A program made the translations under genes and the position numbers. The notes below the pieces were generated by a model, which saw nothing but the letters and a program-made list of their open reading frames with translations, had not been told where the DNA came from and did no database searches. A stretch of DNA of 64,000 bases from Symbiodinium natans (lineage: Eukaryota; Sar; Dinophyceae; Suessiales; Symbiodiniaceae): positions 657,559 through 721,558 of the forward strand of contig CAJNDS010000879.1 in NCBI GenBank assembly GCA_905221605.1. The letters run 5' to 3'. The stretch's first letter is position 1. Each line of letters starts with the position of its first letter. Shown here in pieces: positions 54,911 through 64,000 of this stretch.

Positions 54911-57900
54911 AAGAAGAAGAAGAGAGGAGGAGAGAGTCGAAGGCAAAGTACTTCTGTGTTGTATTCATTCGAGGACTCGTTGAACCTTCAACAGCTGAGC
55001 CTTCAGAATCGATGCAAAATGGTCTTGAGAATGTTTGTTGGAATCCACGGCTTTCTGTGGAAAGCTCTTCCCTCTTGTTCGCACAAGTATGCCCGAAGCC
55101 CCGAGCGCACTCGCTGTTGGCATGAGTCTGTGGGCAGCATCTCACGCTGTCACATTACTTTGCCGAAGGCTCAGCCTGCTCGGCAAGAGGCCGACGTGAG
55201 CCCCTTGACTTACAGATACTTACAGGAGTATAGTTGGAAAATGTTGGAAATTCATGGAAGATCTTGGAAGCTGTTGGAGTTGCGGAGTCTGAGCGTCCCG
55301 AGTGTTCAGAAGGCTCGCTTGCGCGCCAAAGTCCGCCAAAGTGTTCGATTGCATTGGGCAGTTTCGACATGCAGGCTTATGCCCTCGCAGTTTGAAACCG
55401 CCTGCACGAGTTCCTTTTCAGTGCTGAGGTCTGCACTTTGGGGAAATCCGTGCGCTGCACCCCGGCTCGGGCTGAGGTCTCCGGGTGCGTGAGGGTCGTG
55501 GAGGTTTCCAAGGGCTGCTGAGTGGGTGCGAAGTGGTGTGGTTTGGAGTTGGCTGCGGGTGTGTCGTACAGGGACAGTACGCATGGCAGAATTGCATTCG
55601 CAGGTCGAAAGTGCGTTCAGACACAAAAGTAACAGGAACTTGAGACCCCGACCTAGCGTTCAACTCCCCAGCTCGGGGTTGGTTCGAGAATCTTGTTGGA
55701 ACAACGAGTCAGAGGGTCGAGGGTTTGCGATGAAGGCCAGCGCTACAGAGCTTGGATTTTCCTAAGGATCAACGATGAGTCTGCCAGTCGAAGTCGGTTG
55801 GCCGATGAGATCAAGGCAGTGTGGGTGAGCCGCGAACCCCACGAAATGGAAGGCGATTGAGAATATGCGTACACCGAAGTTGTGAGAACCTACTGTCCCA
55901 ACGTGCTGTGAAGCTAGTCGCACCGAAAGCTTCTGCACAAAGCCAGGCAGACATGCGCGACCTGGACCCTTGGGTGCATGTCAGCCGACAGTTCAAGGTT
56001 TTGGGAATTGGACTTGAACCTACGGGTTGTTGGAGCAATGAAGGAAATTTCTAAGGGTGGAGGACTGCGGCAGCCCCGAACTCCATGTGCGATCGAGCTC
56101 TGCAGGACCCTGGTTCAAGATCTCTGAGCTATGGGGACTAAGAGTATGTTAAGAGTCTTTTTGTGGTAGAAGGGTCTCATTTCAGGGAGAGGAGGCTACA
56201 GTTGCCCATGGCCTTCAGGCACAGGAGCTCAGATCGGAGGCAGACCACCGCTTGGAACTGCAACAGCGCCTAGCGTCCTGCCTGTGACTTAGGACCTAGT
56301 TTTGAGTGAGCCTGTGCTTTGCAGCGGGTGCTCGGGAATAATTTGACGGACCTCTAGAGCTGTGTGTGAGCGTCGAAAGTGCAAGATCTGCAATCGCTTT
56401 GCGCTAGCCGGTTCTTTTTGTGGAAGTGGAGCATCGTTTGTGCCTCGAGTCGCAAGCTTTAACGTGGGCGGGTGGCAAGAGCAAGCCTCAAACTCAAACA
56501 TCCTGCGTGCCCTCAGCAAAGGAAGCGTTGGATTCGGAAGCCAAGTCGGATCTCCAGCAAGCCCCTCGTTGCTTTTAGGGGGCAAGTGGAGGTTCAGGGT
56601 TCAATCAAGTTCTTGCACGGAGACTACCCCAAACCCTATAAAACATGACTTCCAAGACGTTGATGATGCCCAAGTGTCGCGAGTCCACTGCTCCAGGCAT
56701 GGGCCATTTGAGTTTTGACAGTTGCGCCTCCCTGAATCTGAGACTCAAGCTCCCTGAAAGAAGGGCTTCGGGTCCGGTAGGGGCAGGGCTATGTAGTATA
56801 GGTTTTGTGGGCTATGTACTATAGGTTCTGTGCTGTGCGAATCAATCTCGTCGTTCTTTGGCCCGCAAGTCCGAACCCGATCCCCACACCCTTAGGGCCC
56901 TCTTTTTTTGTGGCGGAAACCTCGGCACAAAGACCAGGCCGAGCAACGGCGCGGGGCAGCGGCCGCCGAGAATCCCGGTCTGATCAAAGGGATGGCTTTC
57001 GAACTGGCGCTTTCAGGGTGCCCTCCTTGGCCTGGTTGTTTATACCTACAGCTTTTGTTTGTAGATACTTATGGTTGCAGATGTTGATGTGGTAGACTGG
57101 GCAGGAGGCTGAGTGGGTTTCTGCTGAACGTGTTTGTGCTGGTTCGTGTCCATTGCCCCCTCTGCAGCCCCCAAAATGGGAGCTCCCAGGCTCCAGGTCC
57201 AGGCCGCTTCCCGCGGCACAGACCTGGGACGCGAAGACTCTCCGCGAGGATCACTTTGCAGCTTAGAGGGATCAACAAGATACATCAAGGGTTTTTCGGA
57301 TTTGGGGCTTGAGAGTCTTGGAGGGTCTTGGGGCCTCCGGGGCTCGGCTTGATGTTACGGGGCATCTAAATGACCAGTGCTCTTCTCTCACGCGGTGCGA
57401 GCCACAAAACCGTAAAACATGCACCTTACTCTGATGGGCAAGGCAGAGGTATCCTGCGCATTAGCCACGTGAAAAAAACTGCCTACCCAGATTCGCAGAA
57501 AGCCTCCCATGCCCCGAGCGAAGTGTCACCCGGAGATATTCCGTGCTCCCAGTATCGTATGTTTGGTCGTTCAGCCAGGACAAAAGGCCGAGGCCGAGTC
57601 CCAAATCGTGTCCCTGCAGAGCGCCAGCCAAGATTGCTCCAGCAGCCTCAAGGACGGTGGCTGTAGATTATGTAGATGAGGTTGTGTACGATGTGGCGCA
57701 AGATGGCGAGGCGAAGCCGATTAATCAAGTCAGGAGGATGATGGCCTTGCTTTGTAAGAGTCAGTCGCCACAGCTACCAGTAGCATGTGTGACAGGAGCT
57801 CGACCCGGCCATGAAGGCGCTGTTTGCAGAGGCACTGCTCGGCTTGTGGGGCTGGAGTCCTTGCTAGCAGCGTGAGAAACGGGAAGTCGTAGCGGATACC

Positions 57901-60900
57901 CCTTTTGAGTGAGAACGATCGCTCAAAGCCCAGACTGCTGAAGCTTGTAGAACCCTGCAGCCCGCCAGGCGTGTGAGGTGGCGCAGAAGCAGCACCTGGA
58001 GCTGTCGGATCGCCTGACTCAGCAGCTCGGCTGCCATGAGAAGCCCGAGAACCACTAAAGAATTTGGGGTTGAGGGGCTTGAGGCACATACCCCATAGCC
58101 AGGCTGTCCGCTCGGGTGGATGCCGAGATGAGCGACCGGCAACAGGCCGACGACAAGTGGGAGACCCTGCAGGAGAGGGCTTTGAGCTTTGAGGGTTCAG
58201 AGAAGTTGTTGGGGTTCGCCAGACGGGGCATGGTTTTGGGGGCACCTGAGAGGAAGCCCTCGGCCGCGAGCTGCTAGCCCGGGAGGTGGCGCTGAGCGAG
58301 AACAGCCGGGCAGCGACTTAGCTCCAAACTGATCGCTGCAGACACTGCTTGGTATCTGGATCCTGTCCTTCCTAGCCGCTGCAATCGAGCTAATCCAAGG
58401 TGGGCGCCCTGGCATCTCGTTTGGACAGCCAGGAGAAGGCCTTGCCCGAGCTGGACGCCGCAGTCAAGGCGGAGTTGGCCAAGGTCGAGGCGGCGATGGC
58501 CAGCTTCAGGCGGGGCACTCTCTAAATGGGGACCCTCCTTCTGAACACGACAGGCGTACAGGGAGATAGCGGATATCCAAGGTGCCGGAACATAAACATC
58601 CATCTGCAGGCAGGAGGAGCGGAACGCCCGCGAGACGATGTCCGCCGACCTCTCCGCAACGCAGGCGCAGAAGCACGAAGAGATGCGGAGGGAACACGCC
58701 GCCCAGGAAGAGGATGCTCGGCTTGTTGTATGGCTTATATGGGATTTGCTGAAGGGGACTGAACCCTGACATGTCCTGACTGGCGTAATAACATGTCTTG
58801 GAATGACAGACTTCCGAGTGAAATCTCTCAGTTTACCCAGAGGAGAGGTTGGAGATGGTTGGAGAATTGCTATGTGAGTGTTGTGTGCTTCCGCAGCATC
58901 GAGCCGCAAGGTGATGCCGATGGTGGAGAGGCTCTGTGAGGACCTTCGCAAGGAGCTGGAGGGTCTGCTCCTCCCTCCCATTGAGCAATGCATTCTTCCA
59001 TTTTTTCGCGGTGGTTGAGAAAACGCAAATGAACAAAGAGAACAAAAAGCCTTTCTAAACATGGCATCCTGGAGTTGCGAGGCTGCAGGTCGAGGCTGCG
59101 TCCCGTGCTACAGAGTTGGAGCGCTTGGAGGAGGCTTTGCGAGGACCGCGTTGAAGGTTGCGACTTCTGAGAAGCTGAGGGCATCTGAGGGCTTCGAGAT
59201 TTTTTGAGGGTCTTGAGCTTTAGGGTCTTTAGCGTTCGAGAAAGTTGGAGGGTTTGAGAGGTACTTTGAGGTTTTGGAATGAAGGCATGGGCTGTTTGCG
59301 AGGGCTTCTCCTGAACGTCGGCCCGAAGTTGTGCGGAACTTCTGAACGCTAGGACAAAAGGCCGAGGCCGAGTCCCAAATCGTGTCCCTGCAGAGCGCCA
59401 GCCAAGATTGCTCCAGCAGCCTCAAGGACGGTGGCTGTAGATTATGTAGATGAGGTTGTGTACGATGTGGCGCAAGATGGCGAGGCGAAGCCGATTAATC
59501 AAGTCAGGAGGATGATGGCCTTGCTTTGTGAGAGTCAGTCGCCACAGCTACCAGTAGCATGTGTGACAGGAGCTCGACCCGGCCATGAAGGCGCTGTTTG
59601 CAGAGGCACTGCTCGGCTTGTGGGGCTGGAGTCCTTGCCAGCAGCGTGAGAAACGGGAAGTCGTAGCGGATACCCCTTTTGAGTGAGAACGATCGCTCAA
59701 AGCCCAGACTGCTGAAGCTTGTAGAACCCTGCAGCCCGCCAGGCGTGTGAGGTGGCGCAGAAGCAGCACCTGGAGCTGTCGGATCGCCTGACTCAGCAGC
59801 TCGGCTGCCATGAGAAGCCCGAGAACCACTAAAGCATTTGGGGTTGAGGGGCTTGAGGCACATACCCCATAGCCAGGCTGTCCGCTCGGGTGGATGCCGA
59901 GATGAGCGACCGGCAACAGGCCGACGACAAGTGGGAGACCCTGCAGGAGAGGGCTGAGAAGTTGTTGGGGTTCGCATGTGTTCGTGAGGTAGTGAGGTTT
60001 GCAGCTAGTCAGCTGGCAGGAAGCCCTCGGCCGCGAGCAGCTGGCCCGGGAGGGGGCGCTGAGCGAGAACAGCCGGGCAGCGGCTTAGCGCCAAATTGGT
60101 CGCAGCAGCCACAGCATAGTATCTGCATGGATCCTGTCCTTCCAAGCCGCTGCAACCTGGCTAAGATCTAGCCAATCCAAGGTGGGCGCCCTGGCATCTC
60201 GTTTGGACAGCCAGGAGAAGGCCTTGCCCGAGCTGGACGCCGCAGTCAAGGCGGAGTTGGCCAAGGTCGAGGCGGCGATGGCCAGCTTCAGGCGGGGCAC
60301 TCTCTAAATGGGGACCCTCCTTCTGAACACGACAGGCATACAGGGAGATAGCGGATATCCAAGGTGCCGGAACATAAACATCCATCTGCAGGCAGGAGGA
60401 GCGGAACGCCCGCGAGACGATGTCCGCCGACCTCTCCGCAACGCAGGCGCAGAAGCACGAAGAGATGCGGAGGGAACACGCCGCCCAGGAAGAGGATGCT
60501 CGGCTTGTTGTATGGCTTATATGGGATTTGCTGAAGGGGACTGAACCCTGACATGTCCTGACTGGCGTAATGACATGTCTTGGAATGACAGACTTCCGAG
60601 TGAAATCTCTCAGTTTACCCAGAGGAGAGGTTGGAGATGGTTGGAGAATTGCTATGTGAGTGTTGTGTGCTTCCGCAGCATCGAGCCGCAAGGTGATGCC
60701 GATGGTGGAGAGGCTCTGTGAGGACCTTCGCAAGGAGCTGGAGGGTCTGCTCCTCCCTCCCATTGAGCAATGCATTCTTCCATTTTTTCGCGGTGGTTGA
60801 GAAAACGCAAATGAACAAAGAGAACAAAAAGCCTTTCTAAACATGGCATCCTGGAGTTGCGAGGCTGCAGGTCGAGGCTGCGTCCCGTGCTACAGAGTTG

Positions 60901-63900
60901 GAGCGCTTGGAGGAGGCTTTGCGAGGACCGCGTTGAAGGTTGCGACTTCTGAGAAGCTGAGGGCATCTGAGGGCTTCGAGATTTTTTGAGGGTCTTGAGC
61001 TTTAGGGTCTTTAGCGTTCGAGAAAGTTGGAGGGTTTGAGAGGTACTTTGAGGTTTTGGAATGAAGGCATGGGCTGTTTGCGAGGGCTTCTCCTGAACGT
61101 CGGCCCGAAGTTGTGCGGAACTTCTGAACGCCAGGACAAAAGGCCGAGGCCGAGTCCCAAATCGTGTCCCTGCAGAGCGCCAGCCAAGATTGCTCCAGCA
61201 GCCTCAAGGACGGTGGCTGTAGATTATGTAGATGAGGTTGTGTACGATGTGGCGCAAGATGGCGAGGCGAAGCCGATTAATCAAGTCAGGAGGATGATGA
61301 CCTTGCTTTGTGAGAGTCAGTCGCCACAGCTACCAGTAGCATGTGTGACAGGAGCTCGACCCGGCCATGAAGGCGCTGTTTGCAGAGGCACTGCTCGGCT
61401 TGTGGGGCTGGAGTCCTTGCCAGCAGCGTGAGAAACGGGAAGTCGTAGCGGATACCCCTTTTGAGTGAGAACGATCGCTCAAAGCCCAGACTGCTGAAGC
61501 TTGTAGAACCCTGCAGCCCGCCAGGCGTGTGAGGTGGCGCAGAAGCAGCACCTGGAGCTGTCGGATCGCCTGACTCAGCAGCTCGGCTGCCATGAGAAGC
61601 CCGAGAACCACTAAAGCATTTGGGGTTGAGGGGCTTGAGGCACATACCCCATAGCCAGGCTGTCCGCTCGGGTGGATGCCGAGATGAGCGACCGGCAACA
61701 GGCCGACGACAAGTGGGAGACCCTGCAGGAGAGGGCTGAGAAGTTGTTGGGGTTCGCATGTGTTCGTGAGGTAGTGAGGTTTGCAGCTAGTCAGCTGGCA
61801 GGAAGCCCTCGGCCGCGAGCAGCTGGCCCGGGAGGGGGCGCTGAGCGAGAACAGCCGGGCAGCGGCTTAGCGCCAAATTGGTCGCAGCAGCCACAGCATA
61901 GTATCTGCATGGATCCTGTCCTTCCAAGCCGCTGCAACCTGGCTAAGATCTAGCCAATCCAAGGTGGGCGCCCTGGCATCTCGTTTGGACAGCCAGGAGA
62001 AGGCCTTGCCCGAGCTGGACGCCGCAGTCAAGGCGGAGTTGGCCAAGGTCGAGGCGGCGATGGCCAGCTTCAGGCGGGGCACTCTCTAAATGGGGACCCT
62101 CCTTCTGAACACGACAGGCGTACAGGGAGATAGCGGATATCCAAGGTGCCGGAACATAAACATCCATCTGCAGGCAGGAGGAGCGGAACGCCCGCGAGAC
62201 GATGTCCGCCGACCTCTCCGCAACGCAGGCGCAGAAGCACGAAGAGATGCGGAGGGAACACGCCGCCCAGGAAGAGGATGCTCGGCTTGTTGTATGGCTT
62301 ATATGGGATTTGCTGAAGGGGACTGAACCCTGACATGTCCTGACTGGCGTAATGACATGTCTTGGAATGACAGACTTCCGAGTGAAATCTCTCAGTTTAC
62401 CCAGAGGAGAGGTTGGAGATGGTTGGAGAATTGCTATGTGAGTGTTGTGTGCTTCCGCAGCATCGAGCCGCAAGGTGATGCCGATGGTGGAGAGGCTCTG
62501 TGAGGACCTTCGCAAGGAGCTGGAGGGTCTGCTCCTCCCTCCCATTGAGCAATGCATTCTTCCATTTTTTCGCGGTGGTTGAGAAAACGCAAATGAACAA
62601 AGAGAACAAAAAGCCTTTCTAAACATGGCATCCTGGAGTTGCGAGGCTGCAGGTCGAGGCTGCGTCCCGTGCTACAGAGTTGGAGCGCTTGGAGGAGGCT
62701 TTGCGAGGACCGCGTTGAAGGTTGCGACTTCTGAGAAGCTGAGGGCATCTGAGGGCTTCGAGATTTTTTGAGGGTCTTGAGCTTTAGGGTCTTTAGCGTT
62801 CGAGAAAGTTGGAGGGTTTGAGAGGTACTTTGAGGTTTTGGAATGAAGGCATGGGCTGTTTGCGAGGGCTTCTCCTGAACGTCGGCCCGAAGTTGTGCGG
62901 AACTTCTGAACGCTAGGACAAAAGGCCGAGGCCGAGTCCCAAATCGTGTCCCTGCAGAGCGCCAGCCAAGATTGCTCCAGCAGCCTCAAGGACGGTGGCT
63001 GTAGATTATGTAGATGAGGTTGTGTACGATGTGGCGCAAGATGGCGAGGCGAAGCCGATTAATCAAGTCAGGAGGATGATGGCCTTGCTTTGTGAGAGTC
63101 AGTCGCCACAGCTACCAGTAGCATGTGTGACAGGAGCTCGACCCGGCCATGAAGGCGCTGTTTGCAGAGGCACTGCTCGGCTTGTGGGGCTGGAGTCCTT
63201 GCCAGCAGCGTGAGAAACGGGAAGTCGTAGCGGATACCCCTTTTGAGTGAGAACGATCGCTCAAAGCCCAGACTGCTGAAGCTTGTAGAACCCTGCAGCC
63301 CGCCAGGCGTGTGAGGTGGCGCAGAAGCAGCACCTGGAGCTGTTGGATCGCCTGACTCAGCAGCTCGGCTGCCATGAGAAGCCCGAGAACCACTAAAGAA
63401 TTTGGGGTTGAGGGGCTTGAGGCACATACCCCATAGCCAGGCTGTCCGCTCGGGTGGATGCCGAGATGAGCGACCGGCAACAGGCCGACGACAAGTGGGA
63501 GACCCTGCAGGAGAGGGCTGAGAAGTTGTTGGGGTTCGCATGTGTTCGTGAGGTAGTGAGGTTTGCAGCTAGTCAGCTGGCAGGAAGCCCTCGGCCGCGA
63601 GCAGCTGGCCCGGGAGGGGGCGCTGAGCGAGAACAGCCGGGCAGCGGCTTAGCGCCAAATTGGTCGCAGCAGCCACAGCATAGTATCTGCATGGATCCTG
63701 TCCTTCCAAGCCGCTGCAACCTGGCTAAGATCTAGCCAATCCAAGGTGGGCGCCCTGGCATCTCGTTTGGACAGCCAGGAGAAGGCCTTGCCCGAGCTGG
63801 ACGCCGCAGTCAAGGCGGAGTTGGCCAAGGTCGAGGCGGCGATGGCCAGCTTCAGGCGGGGCACTCTCTAAATGGGGACCCTCCTTCTGAACACGACAGG

Positions 63901-64000
63901 CGTACAGGGAGATAGCGGATATCCAAGGTGCCGGAACATAAACATCCATCTGCAGGCAGGAGGAGCGGAACGCCCGCGAGACGATGTCCGCCGACCTCTC
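51839..64000 (+). CDS. Many-exon coiled-coil protein gene (runs off the window)
   Basis: Short plus-strand segments, mostly after AG|G acceptors, encode helical heptad-type peptides rich in Glu, Lys, Gln, Arg, Leu and Ala. Upstream exons: about 51839-51927 (NEELDDRLTRQLQRIQSQSD), 52174-52265 (WRLAELSASVKGLQEQLETQ), 52478-52548 (WKASLETEMKNLAAAAALL), 52559-52627 (LDKLDKLRGLLEEIVHK), 53573-53640 (AETAALKTRLAEQQEALR), 55767-55821 (DESASRSRLADEIKAV) and 56185-56284 (LQAQELRSEADHRLELQQRL). The downstream exons lie in the 1,782-bp tandem units. Such exons suggest a long structural or motor-associated coiled coil. Exact joins are uncertain: some donors look like GC or other non-GT forms, as known for dinoflagellates, and several exon phases could not be reconciled. 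It may be one gene or a gene plus tandem copies. Confidence 0.55.
54887..54922. repeat. (AAG)n microsatellite
   Basis: About twelve AAG units, followed by GAGAGGAGG, in an intron-like interval of the coiled-coil gene. Confidence 0.9.
57577..59350 (+). repeat. Tandem unit, copy 1 (diverged edge copy)
   Basis: 1,774 bp from the AGGACAAAAGG phrase to its next occurrence. It is less similar to the others than they are to each other, notably at 58170-58330, where the sequence before and within the fifth exon differs. The sequence left of 57577 is unrelated to the ends of the other units, so the array starts exactly at a 3' splice acceptor. Confidence 0.9.
59351..61132 (+). repeat. Tandem unit, copy 2 (1,782 bp) with about nine coiled-coil exons
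   Basis: Exon-like segments: 59353-59430 (QKAEAESQIVSLQSASQD), 59570-59605 (ELDPAMKALFAE), about 59702-59734 (AQTAEACRTLQ), 59743-59802 (ACEVAQKQHLELSDRLTQQL), 59877-59961 (RVDAEMSDRQQADDKWETLQ), 60020-60086 (EALGREQLAREGALSENSRA), 60182-60292 (ASRLDSQEKALPELDAAVKA), 60396-60503 (EERNARETMSADLSATQAQK), 60679-60743 (SRKVMPMVERLCEDLRKELE) and 60871-60926 (VEAASRATELERLEEAL). Nearly all follow AG|G acceptors. The intervening ~100-150-nt introns are copied along with the exons. Confidence 0.85.
61133..62914 (+). repeat. Tandem unit, copy 3 (1,782 bp)
   Basis: Same length as copy 2 and nearly identical, with isolated substitutions (for example G to A at the GATGGCC/GATGACC site near 61299). It carries the same exon-like segments, shifted by 1,782. 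Confidence 0.95.
62915..64000 (+). repeat. Tandem unit, copy 4 (cut by the window end)
   Basis: The first 1,086 bp of a further copy; the array continues beyond the window. One substitution near 63343 changes a Ser codon to Leu (CTGTCG to CTGTTG), showing that the copies are not assembly duplicates of one read. Confidence 0.95.

Overview
This looks like nuclear DNA of a dinoflagellate (Symbiodiniaceae or a relative). No single feature proves it, but several agree: small exons whose 3' splice sites read AG|G, interstitial CCCTAAA telomere-type arrays, a 15-base near-match to the dinoflagellate spliced leader, lysine/glycine-rich 'GKGKGK' proteins, DUF4116-like repeats, very long homopolymer and minisatellite tracts, and a Ty1/copia-type retrotransposon whose lineage hallmarks recall algal and dinoflagellate elements. 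Outside the retrotransposon most ATG-to-stop frames are chance frames. Real coding sequence appears as short exons, so gene models here are partial and approximate.

Layout. 1-1262: a possible glycine/lysine-rich exon and a telomere-repeat array set inside an inverted repeat. 1743-2809: 3' exons of a W/S/Q-rich protein ending in a WW domain. 3140-3460: microsatellites. 4164-5585: a two-exon protein with two ubiquitin-like domains. 5586-9900: little recognisable. 10.8-12.9 kb: exons with DUF4116-like repeats. 13.6-14.78 kb: GC-rich and G-run repeats. 14782-29306: a 14.5-kb LTR retrotransposon. 29.3-42.8 kb: mostly unassignable sequence. 42.85-45.0 kb: three adjacent satellite families. 45.13-45.92 kb: a 14-nt minisatellite and a polypurine tract. 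46-51.8 kb: weak content. 51.8-64 kb: a many-exon coiled-coil gene whose last part is amplified as 1,782-bp multi-exon tandem units running off the window end.

The retrotransposon is the centrepiece. Its 169-bp LTRs differ at one base, are flanked by a 5-bp AGGGG target duplication, and are followed by a tRNA primer-binding site. It encodes Gag-like, protease-like, integrase, a degenerate Rossmann/methyltransferase-like region, reverse transcriptase with a ~226-codon insertion before the catalytic HVDD, and RNase H. Downstream of RNase H lies an extra ~5.5-kb module. It encodes a Tpt1/KptA-like RNA 2'-phosphotransferase domain and an endonuclease/exonuclease/phosphatase (EEP)-like domain. I infer a retrotransposon-borne RNA-processing or RNA-repair module. 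The module is bracketed by an 18/19-nt direct repeat whose second copy abuts the 3' LTR.

The element's coding sequence also carries twelve short hairpins of one design: CTC, three bases, a four-base loop, the three complementary bases, then GAG followed by GGAACC-like sequence. Stems differ between copies but stay complementary (one copy has a single G:T wobble), and all twelve sit in the same codon phase. They look like a family of tiny in-frame insertions or conserved structured elements. The reading frame is broken by three or four frameshifts and one in-frame stop even though the LTRs are nearly identical.
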